DNA of 50,589 nucleotides from Acidimicrobiaceae bacterium. GTDB lineage: Bacteria > Actinomycetota > Acidimicrobiia > Acidimicrobiales > Aldehydirespiratoraceae. A model generated the notes under the pieces. The model saw only the letters and a list, made by a program, of their open reading frames with translations, did no database searches and was not told the DNA's origin. A program made the translations under genes and the position numbers. The stretch is from contig VXYK01000003.1 in NCBI GenBank assembly GCA_009845995.1, positions 1 to 50,589 on the forward strand, given 5' to 3'. Shown here in pieces: positions 32,596 to 40,053 of this stretch (positions are counted from its first letter, which is position 1; the number at the start of each line of letters is the position of its first letter).

Positions 32596-32877
32596 ATGGT
32601 GGGTGTGCATAGTGTGACTTCTGTGACCGACCTTGTCTCAGTCCCATCGGCGACCGGTGGAATCGAAAAGCCGCTGCGCTGCATTGGTTGCGACGTCACC
32701 TGGAGAGGTACCAGCGCCGATGTCTGCTGGAACTGCGGCGCTGTTGGAGTACCTCTCGGGAATGTGCGTTTCGTCGAAGACGAACCGTGGAATTTGAGCG
32801 TCGAAGACGAACCAAGGGAATTGAGCGTCGAAGACGAACCGGCGGATTTGGGCGTTGAAGACGAATCGGCTGCCTGA
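32596..32877 (+). CDS. Small zinc-ribbon protein with tandem VEDEP repeats
   Basis: About 93 residues from ATG 32596. An N-terminal zinc-ribbon pattern (CIGC, then CWNC 16 residues later, with a Gly-Ala turn) precedes three full copies of the nine-residue unit VEDEPxxLS/G and a partial fourth (VEDES). The repeat is highly acidic and low in complexity. The gene lies upstream of the MBL-fold hydrolase and diverges from cyclophilin, 83 nt away. Family unrecognised; an adaptor or nucleic-acid-associated role can only be guessed. Confidence 0.55.
   Translation: MVGVHSVTSVTDLVSVPSATGGIEKPLRCIGCDVTWRGTSADVCWNCGAVGVPLGNVRFVEDEPWNLSVEDEPRELSVEDEPADLGVEDESAA
32773..32871 (+). repeat. 27-nt in-frame tandem repeat, 3.7 copies
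   Basis: Units at 32773-32799, 32800-32826 and 32827-32853 plus a partial unit to 32871, each starting GTCGAAGACGAACC (GTTGAAGACGAATC in the last). They encode the nine-residue acidic repeat of the zinc-ribbon protein. The period is a multiple of three, so copy number changes preserve the frame. Confidence 0.9.
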
Positions 32878-32904
32878 GGAACGCGCTGCCGCTACGATCT
32901 CCGT

Positions 32905-33543
32905 GTGACCCCACCCGCCCCGGACTCGTCTGCTTCAACACTGCATTGGTCCGACAGCCGCGTTGAGGTTCATCGCCTCGTCGTTGGCCCCGTCGACAAC
33001 AACGTGTTCGTGGTCCGTTGTCGAGAAACCGGGGAGGGTGTACTGCTCGATGCAGCCAACGAACACGAGCGACTGCTGGAGTTGTGCCAAGCGCTTGATG
33101 TACGCACCGTGCTTGAGACGCACGGCCACTGGGACCACATCCAGGCGGTGCCGGCCGTGCGCGAAGCCGGCTACAAAGTCGGTGTCACCGCTCAAGACGC
33201 GGCCATGCTGCCGAGCTACGACTACCTTCTCACTGACGAGTCGGTGATCGAGATCGGCCGGTTGCGAATCCATACTCACCACACACCGGGACACACACCG
33301 GGATCGATGTCGTTCAGCGTGCAAGACACACCTCTGCTGTTCACCGGCGACACGCTCTTTCCCGGCGGACCCGGAGCAACCAGCTTCGAAGGCGGAGACT
33401 TCCCAACCATCTTGCGCAGCATCGAAGACCGCATGTTTCGGGTATTCGATGCAGACACGATCGTGCTGCCGGGCCACGGCGCTGACACAACCATCGGCAA
33501 CGAAATCCCTAGCTTCGATGAATGGGTGGCCCGCGGCTGGTGA
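32905..33543 (+). CDS. MBL-fold metallohydrolase
   Basis: A 212-residue glyoxalase-II-like metallo-beta-lactamase-fold hydrolase. Metal ligands are HGHWDH at 73-78, TPGHTPGSMSF (His) and LFTGDTLFPGG (Asp), with PGHGADTTIGNE near the C-terminus. This is the pattern of hydroxyacylglutathione-hydrolase-like thioesterases; in mycothiol-using actinobacteria such enzymes often act on mycothiol thioesters or related substrates, which is an inference here. GTG start 32905, 27 nt after the zinc-ribbon stop. Cytoplasmic. Confidence 0.92.
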   Translation: MTPPAPDSSASTLHWSDSRVEVHRLVVGPVDNNVFVVRCRETGEGVLLDAANEHERLLELCQALDVRTVLETHGHWDHIQAVPAVREAGYKVGVTAQDAAMLPSYDYLLTDESVIEIGRLRIHTHHTPGHTPGSMSFSVQDTPLLFTGDTLFPGGPGATSFEGGDFPTILRSIEDRMFRVFDADTIVLPGHGADTTIGNEIPSFDEWVARGW

Positions 33544-33622
33544 CTGGCCGAGGCTGTCTCAGAAGCAAGTTTCGCCTTGGTTGGGTGTTGAGGTAGTTGT
33601 TTGTCGTTGCGCGTGGCACGCT

Positions 33623-33632
33623 AACGATCGTT
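33623..33632. promoter_or_regulatory. Palindromic operator candidate upstream of an SDR gene
   Basis: A perfect 10-nt palindrome AACGATCGTT inside GCTAACGATCGTTCAC, about 50 nt before the SDR start. The CTAACG-N2-CGTTnA arrangement resembles operators of TetR-type regulators of lipid metabolism, but no such regulator lies nearby. Below that, CCCCGGAGGGG before ATG 33682 provides the ribosome-binding site. The rest of 33544-33681 shows nothing else. Confidence 0.3.
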
Positions 33633-33681
33633 CACTTTTCACTTCCTGTTAGTTTTTGCAGGTTCCGACCCCGGAGGGGAT

Positions 33682-34617
33682 ATGGGCAAGCTTCTTGAGG
33701 GCAAGGTCGCTCTCATCACCGGCGCAGGCCGCGGCATCGGCCGCGATCACGCCATCATGATGGCCGAACACGGCGCCAAAGTAGTCGTCAACGATCTCGG
33801 CGGCGACGAATTCGGCGGGGGCGGAGACTTGACCCCGGCACAAGAAGTCGTGTCGGAGATCGAGGCGATGGGCGGCGAGGCTGTCGTCAACGGCGGCAAC
33901 GTGGCCAAATTCGACGAGGCCAAAGCCATGATCGATCAAGCGATCGACACCTACGGCGACATCAACATCGTCGTCAACAACGCCGGAATCTTGCGTGACC
34001 GCATGGTCTTCTCCATGAGCGAAGATGACTGGGACGCAGTGATCGGGGTTCATCTCAAAGGCACGTTCGGCCCTTCGCACCACGCCGCGGTCCACTGGCG
34101 GGCGCAGGTCAAGTCCGGTGGTGAGGCATATGGCCGCATTATCAACACCGCTTCGCCCTCAGGCATCTACGGCAATGTCGGCCAGTCGAACTACGGTGCC
34201 GCGAAAGCTGGCATCGCGGCCTTTTCGATCATTACCGCCCAGGAGCTCGTCAAGTACGGCGTCACGGTGAATTGTCTGGCGCCCACCGCCGTCTCTCGCC
34301 TGACCCTGCCGCTTATGGGTGGTGCAGAGAACCTCACGGAGTCGGCAATGGAGGCAATGTCACCGCGCTGGATCGCGGTGCTCACAACCTGGTTGGCCAG
34401 CCCCGAGGCCGGCAAGGTCACCGGCAGGGTCTTTGATATTCGGGGGCGTCACCTCGGTATCGCCGAAGGCTGGCATCTTGGCCCGACCGCCGTGCAACCG
34501 GACGATCCGACCGAACTCGGACCCGTCATGGCCGAGTTGATGGGCAAAGCCCGTCTCAACGCCAGTATGGATGGACAGGATCACGAAGGCCCCGGATTCC
34601 CAAGCCAGTCGATCTGA
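33682..34617 (+). CDS. SDR oxidoreductase, MFE-2/hydroxyacyl-CoA dehydrogenase-like
   Basis: A 311-residue short-chain dehydrogenase. Cofactor motif ALITGAGRGIGRDHAIMMAE, VVVNDLGGDEFGGGGD (a long Asp-containing loop typical of peroxisomal-type multifunctional enzyme 2), VNNAGILRDRMVFSMSEDDW, INTASPSGIYG and catalytic YGAAKAG. Length and the NDLGG segment place it nearer to the (3R)-hydroxyacyl-CoA dehydrogenase branch than to FabG. Substrate is not settled. It converges on msrA. Confidence 0.88.
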   Translation: MGKLLEGKVALITGAGRGIGRDHAIMMAEHGAKVVVNDLGGDEFGGGGDLTPAQEVVSEIEAMGGEAVVNGGNVAKFDEAKAMIDQAIDTYGDINIVVNNAGILRDRMVFSMSEDDWDAVIGVHLKGTFGPSHHAAVHWRAQVKSGGEAYGRIINTASPSGIYGNVGQSNYGAAKAGIAAFSIITAQELVKYGVTVNCLAPTAVSRLTLPLMGGAENLTESAMEAMSPRWIAVLTTWLASPEAGKVTGRVFDIRGRHLGIAEGWHLGPTAVQPDDPTELGPVMAELMGKARLNASMDGQDHEGPGFPSQSI

Positions 34618-34623
34618 TCGTCC

Positions 34624-34657
34624 GGCCCGCAATGGGTTGGCCGGCAATGGGCGGGCC
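34624..34657. terminator. Hairpin between convergent SDR and msrA genes
   Basis: Perfect 7-bp arms GGCCCGC (34624-34630) and GCGGGCC (34651-34657) with a 20-nt loop that itself contains GCAATGGG twice. Position between two convergent 3' ends suggests transcription termination; no U-tract follows. Confidence 0.4.
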
Positions 34658-34677
34658 TGATCCCGGTCCGCGAGACC

Positions 34678-35310
34678 TCAGGCGTAACTGACCTGGCAGA
34701 CCCCGTGATTGCAGTAGCCGCCCGGATTCCGGTGGAGATACTGCTGATGGTACTCCTCAGCAAAATAGAAGACGGGAGCGTCCACCACGGTGGTGGCGAT
34801 TTCGCCGTATCCGGCATCGTTCAGTAGCCCCTGGTACTTGTCGCGGCTCGCCAGCGCCGCGGCTCTCTGGGCTTCGTCATAAACGTAGATCTCGCTGCGG
34901 TACTGGGTGCCGATGTCGTTGTGCTGGCGCATGAACTGGGTGGGGTCGTGCACCTCCCAAAAGACTGCGAGCAGATCTTCATAGCTGACGACATCGGGGT
35001 CGAACACAACGAAGACAACCTCGTTGTGCCCGGTCCGTCCAGTGCAGACCTCCTCGTAGTACGGGTTCGGCGTGTAGCCGCCCGCGTATCCCACCGCTGT
35101 TGTATAGACACCATCGAGTTGCCAGTAGAAACGCTCAGCGCCCCAAAAACAGCCGAGCCCGAACATCGCGGTTTTGAAACCTTCGGGATAGGGACCCTCC
35201 AGCGGCGTGCCCAGAACAAGGTGTCTGTCCTGCACTGGTAGCGCATCGGGCCGTCCCGCAAGCGCCTCTTCGGGGGTGGGCATGATTTGCTTGTCTCGTC
35301 GAAACAGCAT
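34678..35310 (-). CDS. msrA: Peptide methionine sulfoxide reductase MsrA
   Basis: Reduces S-methionine sulfoxide in proteins. The catalytic [10 protein letters not shown] (C54) is followed by [12 protein letters not shown], the FWEVHDPTQ and [10 protein letters not shown] signatures and [12 protein letters not shown]. Two C-terminal Cys (C200, C205 in YCNHGVCQV) serve as recycling residues. 210 residues, with a short N-terminal extension before the core. ATG 35310 is preceded by TGAGGAGAACTGACA on the minus strand, a good ribosome-binding site. Confidence 0.96.
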   Translation of the reverse strand: MLFRRDKQIMPTPEEALAGRPDALPVQDRHLVLGTPLEGPYPEGFKTAMFGLGCFWGAERFYWQLDGVYTTAVGYAGGYTPNPYYEEVCTGRTGHNEVVFVVFDPDVVSYEDLLAVFWEVHDPTQFMRQHNDIGTQYRSEIYVYDEAQRAAALASRDKYQGLLNDAGYGEIATTVVDAPVFYFAEEYHQQYLHRNPGGYCNHGVCQVSYA

Positions 35311-35341
35311 TGTCAGTTCTCCTCAGTTTGAGCCTAGACCG

Positions 35342-37876
35342 CTAGGTGTCGAGTCGTGTGGCGTCACCCGTGAGCGTGAGCATGACTGAACCCGAGAAAC
35401 TGCGAGACGAACGACCGGAGACAATCCGGTAGTCGCCGGGGTCCACGTACCAGCCTGCTTCGGTTCGATGAAGCCCCTCTCCCTCGACGGGCACTGGACC
35501 GGCGTTGCTCAACTCGGCCCAAAACGGATCGCCGACGTCGTAGTAGGCGAAGGAACGGGGCTCCAGATCAAGGACGACCGTGGTTGTCTCACCGGGATCA
35601 AGGGTCACCTTCTGGAAGGCTTTCAGCTCCCGGACAGGTCTCAGAATCTCGGGGTTCAACGGTTCGACATACACCTGCACGACCTCGGATCCGCGTCGTT
35701 CGCCGGTATTGGCAACATCGACTTCAACGGTGATGGTGGCACCGGTTGGAGCGCCAGCCCCAGACGCAATTCGGGGCTCAGACAGCTCAAATGTCGTGTA
35801 GGACAAGCCGAAGCCGAACGCGACTGCAGGCTCAATCCCCAATGAGTCGTGGAAACGGTGGCCCGTGAACAGGCCTTCGCCGTAGCGGACAACAGAGTTC
35901 TCTCCCGGATAGTTCAGATAGGCGCCGAAATGCTCGTAACGATCGCCGACGGTGGTCGGCGCCCGGCCGCTCGGCTCGACTTCGCCGAGCAGCATGTCGA
36001 CAATCGCATCGCCGAGTTCCTGACCGCCGAAACCAACAGACAGCACCGCGGCAGGTTCGTCAAGCCACGACAGATCGTGGGGTGAACCAACGTTGAGGAT
36101 CACGATGGTCCGCTCGTTGGCAGCCGCTACACGGCGAATCAACTCGGGCTGATCACCGGGCAGTTCCCACAGGTCTCGATCTCGCCCTTCGGTCTCCCAG
36201 TCGTCGTTGGTACCGACCACCACGACCGCCACATCGCTGTCGGCCGCCAGTGCCACTGCCCGTCCCAACAGGTCCTCTTGTGCGGTCGAAAGCAAACCCA
36301 GTTTCATGCCCGACAACAACATCGAATCGCGGTTCGAGAACTCCGCGGTCACCTCGATCTCCTGCCCCTCGATCAAATCCACCTGAGCGACGATCTCATC
36401 GGTCCCGAAACCAAAGAAAGCGCTGCCCCGCGGATAATCACCATCGGTCGCGTCGAGCACGACCTCACCGTCAACCAACACCCGAGCCCGTCCGCACTGA
36501 ACCAGACGGAACTCATGGGTCGCAGTCGATGTCGGCACAATCGTCGCAGTCGCCCGAAGCGAGTAGGACTCAGCAGACACCCCAGAAGCCGGCTCGCCGA
36601 ACGCCATGAAATCAAAGCTGCCGGTCTGGACCGTGGTCTTGGCCGGGTGGTCGAGATCAAAGCCATCGAAGTACTCGACGGTCACTCGCCCCTGCACGAG
36701 AGGCTTCGTCAACGCCGGACATGTGCGGTCGATGTCGCAACCCTTCTCCCAAACGACTTCAGCGTGGGGCAGGCGTGCGCTCAGTGCATCCAGTGGTGAG
36801 GTAGCCCGGTAAGCGTTGACCTTCGCGGAACCGCCGCCCATGACCTTGGCGTTGAAGGCGTTGGGACCGATGACGGCAACCTTGGTGATCGCCTCAGGGT
36901 GGAGAGGCAGAACCCCGTCGTTGCGCAACAGCACGGAACCGGCCGCCGCGGCACGGCGAACCAAGGCCCGATCCTCTGGCCGGTCCAATTCGGTTTCGGT
37001 GAAATCGTTGTCATGATCGAGCGCGCCGGTGCGCTCCATGAGCGCCAAGACGTCTCCGGCGATGCGATCAAGGGCATCGGGGTGCACCTCACCCGCATTG
37101 ACCGCAGCCGTGAGCAGCTCGCCGTACCAGCGTCCCTCGCCCGGCATCTCCAGACTCAAACCAGCATTGGCCATGTCGGCGGTGGAACGCGCCGCGAACC
37201 AATCGGTCACGACGAATCCGTCAAAGCCCCATTCCTCACGCAGCACGGTGGTCAACAGCCAGTGATTCTCCGAGCAGAACGTGCCGTTGAGCCTGTTGTA
37301 GGCGGACATTATTCCCCAGGAACCACCGTCTTTCACCGCGTGTTCGAACGGCACCAGATACAGCTCGCGAAGGGTTCGTTCATCGACTTGGGTGTCGATG
37401 CTGTTGCGTTCAAACTCAGAGTCGTTGCCCACGAAGTGTTTGGCGGTTGTCGCAACGCCACGCGACTGCACACCTCGCACGAACGCGGCGGCCAAACGCC
37501 CAGACAGGATCGGGTCCTCGCTGTAACACTCGAAATTTCGTCCGCCTTTAGGGGAGCGGTGCAGATTGATCGTGGGGGCCAACAACACCTGGGAACGTTT
37601 CGCAATGGCTTCGTCGCCAAGCAGCTCGCCCAGTTCGGCAACCAGAGCCGGGTCCCAGGTTGCGCCCAGTGCCGCACCGCTCGGGATACACGCGGTGCGA
37701 CTGCCGGTACCCATGAGCCCGTCGCCTCGGGCGCCGTTGGGACCATCGGTCACCTTCAGCTTCGGGATTCCGAGTCGCTCAACGCCGCGGGTGTGCCACA
37801 TGTCGCCACCCGTGACCATGGCCACCTTCTCCTCGGTTGTCATCGCCGCCAGAAGGTCATCAGTCCGTTTGCTCAT
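35342..37876 (-). CDS. Glycoside hydrolase family 3 beta-glucosidase with PA14 insert
   Basis: 844 residues. The N-terminal TIM barrel contains KVTDGPNGARGDG, GRNFECYSEDP, AKHFVGNDSEFER and the nucleophile region GFDGFVVTDWFAARS (Asp). The alpha/beta sandwich (VAVIGPNAFNAKVMGGGSA) is interrupted by a PA14-like insert (VEYFDGFDLDHPA through DLIEGQEIEVTAE). Then come GTNDDWETEGRDRDLWELPG, GLSYTTFELS and a fibronectin-III-like C-terminal domain (GSEVVQVYVEPL). The set fits PA14-containing beta-glucosidases of the BglB/BglX type. No signal peptide is visible, so intracellular hydrolysis of imported oligosaccharides is likely. Confidence 0.93.
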   Translation of the reverse strand: MSKRTDDLLAAMTTEEKVAMVTGGDMWHTRGVERLGIPKLKVTDGPNGARGDGLMGTGSRTACIPSGAALGATWDPALVAELGELLGDEAIAKRSQVLLAPTINLHRSPKGGRNFECYSEDPILSGRLAAAFVRGVQSRGVATTAKHFVGNDSEFERNSIDTQVDERTLRELYLVPFEHAVKDGGSWGIMSAYNRLNGTFCSENHWLLTTVLREEWGFDGFVVTDWFAARSTADMANAGLSLEMPGEGRWYGELLTAAVNAGEVHPDALDRIAGDVLALMERTGALDHDNDFTETELDRPEDRALVRRAAAAGSVLLRNDGVLPLHPEAITKVAVIGPNAFNAKVMGGGSAKVNAYRATSPLDALSARLPHAEVVWEKGCDIDRTCPALTKPLVQGRVTVEYFDGFDLDHPAKTTVQTGSFDFMAFGEPASGVSAESYSLRATATIVPTSTATHEFRLVQCGRARVLVDGEVVLDATDGDYPRGSAFFGFGTDEIVAQVDLIEGQEIEVTAEFSNRDSMLLSGMKLGLLSTAQEDLLGRAVALAADSDVAVVVVGTNDDWETEGRDRDLWELPGDQPELIRRVAAANERTIVILNVGSPHDLSWLDEPAAVLSVGFGGQELGDAIVDMLLGEVEPSGRAPTTVGDRYEHFGAYLNYPGENSVVRYGEGLFTGHRFHDSLGIEPAVAFGFGLSYTTFELSEPRIASGAGAPTGATITVEVDVANTGERRGSEVVQVYVEPLNPEILRPVRELKAFQKVTLDPGETTTVVLDLEPRSFAYYDVGDPFWAELSNAGPVPVEGEGLHRTEAGWYVDPGDYRIVSGRSSRSFSGSVMLTLTGDATRLDT

Positions 37877-37984
37877 CGCCGGAAACCTACATGGTTGAAA
37901 TGTTGGTTCCTAACGGGGCCGAGCGAATCGAACAAAGAAACCTCCGACCCAATGGGCCGAGGATTGACTGTCGTCGTTCTAACC

Positions 37985-38165
37985 TCCGTGTTCACCGTCG
38001 GACCCGCCTCCGGTGTCATGTTCGCCACGTCCAACTTCGAGATGGCGCCCCAGGTCTGGAAGCCTTCGCCCTCGACCGGGAGGGTGATGGCGGAGCTGTC
38101 ACCGGGTGCTCAGAGCCGACGGTGGTTCGGGTCGGGCCCGAAGAACTGGTCGTTTCGCGCTTGGC
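37985..38165 (-). pseudogene. Orphan coding remnant with in-frame TGA
   Basis: Between the GH3 and Fic genes one minus-strand frame reads ARNDQFFGPDPNHRRL, then TGA (38110-38112), then APGDSSAITLPVEGEGFQTW and GAISKLDVANMTPEAGPTVN. Third codon positions are almost all G or C across this stretch and drift toward random below about 37985, so it looks like the residue of a real gene rather than intergenic DNA. No start codon or family is recognised. 37877-37984 holds nothing evident. Confidence 0.4.
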
Positions 38166-38173
38166 GGGACTCG

Positions 38174-39766
38174 TCAAGGCAATTGGAGGCGAAGACCCTT
38201 TTGCTCCGCCTCAGTCGAGTCGAGGAGCGCATTCGTCGCGTGTAGCTGCCCTTCGGCTGCTGCCCGATCCGACCATGGCATTGTCGCCGTCCATTGCCAT
38301 GCGTAGGCCAATACGCGGGCAAGGGCCTCGATGTTGCCATTGTCGTTGGAGGCACGCCGCAGACTAGAGATGTACTCGTTTCGGAAGACACCGGGAATGA
38401 CGATTCGGGATTGGCCGAGCCGCGAGAGTTCAGTGTTCATCATGACTCGAGAGACACGGCCGTTTCCGTCTGCGAAAGGATGTACCTCGGAGATCACGAA
38501 GAGCACGAATAGCGCACGGTTGAATCCAGGCTCGATATGTCGCAACATGTCGAAACCCCTGAGCAGCGTCCCTTCAACGAGTTTCGGTTCGACGAAGATG
38601 TAGGAGCCGACCGAGTTGGCAGTGGTCTTCCACTGCCCGGGCTGCACGTTCGGTCGTCCCGCCATGATCGTTGCGTGTCTCTGTAGGAGCATCTCGATGA
38701 GCTCCTCCGGGTTTTCGGATGTCGTGGACCGACCGACGGGATCAGAGACGCACCTGTGGGTGCCCAAGATGTCGTGGCCGTCGGCAGGTCGAGACGAGGG
38801 CGGCTGCTGGCTGTCCACTATCTGCCGGGCTTCTTCCAGGCTGAACTCGGTTCCCTCAATGTAGTTGGAGAAATAGCTCTCGTAGAACGGCAGTTCTTTG
38901 GGAACATGGAGGGGAAATGTTCTGACGACCGGGCTGTGCGGGAGGTAGCTCTCGAAAAAGGCGACTTCTTCCGGCTCTGTCGATGCGGGCAATGCGGCAG
39001 GGACCCCCCACTCTTCGGTGTGGTTGAGATGTGTTCGGACATGGTCAAACATGCCCACGCGGCGTTCGTCCCATGCCTGTCCGCGCCTCAGTGCCAACAA
39101 GAGCTGTCCTGCGCGGGGTCGAACCGGTTCACGATCCGACAGCTGATCAAAAAGTCGAAGAATCGTCGGGATGCGTTCATCGACGCCGAGCGCTTCGGCC
39201 AACGCGACGGCGTCCTCGCGCAATCGCGCTATTCGTTCTTTGTCCCACACGATGGACTTGCGAGCAAGCCAGTCTTCAAGTTCGGCCAACTTCAGCGTCC
39301 GGGAGGGAGTTGCACCGTGCTGACGAGAATCTTCGAGGTTGTCGATCAGTGCTCGCGGCGCGCTCGACATCCGCAATCCCTCAGCCCATACTGTGTCGGC
39401 GACCGGCAGATCGGGCGTTTCATATGCTTGACCGCGTCGAATGCTGATATTGAGTCCAGGTAGCCGGATCGACTTTCGAGGTGTATCTGCGACCACGAAA
39501 AGCTGTCCATGGGAAATACGGCCGTCCTCGGCGGCCGATCGATCGGCGATGAGGGCGCCCGGCAGGAATTTCTCAAGGACTTTCCAGCAGTTCTTAGCTA
39601 TCACATCCTCGGCTTCGCTGTTCAGATCTGTTGTGTAGACCCGGCTAGCGAGTCGTCGAATGCGTCCCTCGGAGACCGCTTTAGAAAGGGTGGCAGGGGA
39701 TGCCACATCGTCGAAGAATACCGAGCGCGCATCGGTCGGCCAGTGGACTCCCGGGCGACGTGCCAT
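38174..39766 (-). CDS. Fic-domain protein with AbiEi-like winged-helix N-terminus
   Basis: 530 residues. The C-terminal half is a Fic AMP-transferase: core motif HPFADGNGRVSR (H429-R440), which contains the catalytic His and the nucleotide-binding Asp/Asn/Arg. An inhibitory motif of the [S/T]xxxE[G/N] type, SNYIEG (S300-G305), lies N-terminal to the core, as in class II Fic proteins that self-inhibit by an alpha-helix. Residues 20-78 (LSKAVSEGRIRRLASRVYTT, then DVIAKNCWKVLEKFLPGALI) resemble the winged helix of AbiEi-type antitoxins/regulators. The whole thus looks like a regulator-effector fusion. It lies downstream of a long AT-rich gap. Confidence 0.88.
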   Translation of the reverse strand: MARRPGVHWPTDARSVFFDDVASPATLSKAVSEGRIRRLASRVYTTDLNSEAEDVIAKNCWKVLEKFLPGALIADRSAAEDGRISHGQLFVVADTPRKSIRLPGLNISIRRGQAYETPDLPVADTVWAEGLRMSSAPRALIDNLEDSRQHGATPSRTLKLAELEDWLARKSIVWDKERIARLREDAVALAEALGVDERIPTILRLFDQLSDREPVRPRAGQLLLALRRGQAWDERRVGMFDHVRTHLNHTEEWGVPAALPASTEPEEVAFFESYLPHSPVVRTFPLHVPKELPFYESYFSNYIEGTEFSLEEARQIVDSQQPPSSRPADGHDILGTHRCVSDPVGRSTTSENPEELIEMLLQRHATIMAGRPNVQPGQWKTTANSVGSYIFVEPKLVEGTLLRGFDMLRHIEPGFNRALFVLFVISEVHPFADGNGRVSRVMMNTELSRLGQSRIVIPGVFRNEYISSLRRASNDNGNIEALARVLAYAWQWTATMPWSDRAAAEGQLHATNALLDSTEAEQKGLRLQLP

Positions 39767-40053
39767 AACTTGACGCTAATGCCGTGTAGCGATCATTGCT
39801 AGCTAATTTTGTCCCATAGTGATTGACAGAGGTTGTGTATCGAACGAGAAACTGGTCTAAACAATAAAAATTTCCGTAATAGCTCGATAGGGGGGAAGGT
39901 GCCGACATAAAGGTGTTTATAAGGCGAGGCTCAGACCGATACAACACGAGCTATCCCATATTAACGGGCGCACTTAGGTGGCTTTGCGCCTCGGGCAATA
40001 GCATGAAGGCCCTACGACATTCAGGCCGCGTTCGGGGCTGGGAGGACGAAGCG
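39767..40053. other. AT-rich intergenic region, promoters of two divergent genes
   Basis: About 287 nt without a supported gene, noticeably AT-rich compared with its surroundings (CAATAAAAATTTCCG, GTTTATAAGG). It separates the Fic gene (minus) from the amidohydrolase (plus). TTGACA at 39823-39828 is a -35-like element on the plus strand, but no convincing -10 at the standard distance was found; TCTAAACAATAAAA lies about 25 nt downstream. GGGAGGACGAAGCG precedes the amidohydrolase ATG 40054. Confidence 0.5.

Noticed and set aside
36899..38245. A 448-codon plus-strand open frame opposite GH3
   Set aside because: Antisense to clear GH3 domains; its composition mirrors the GH3 codons.
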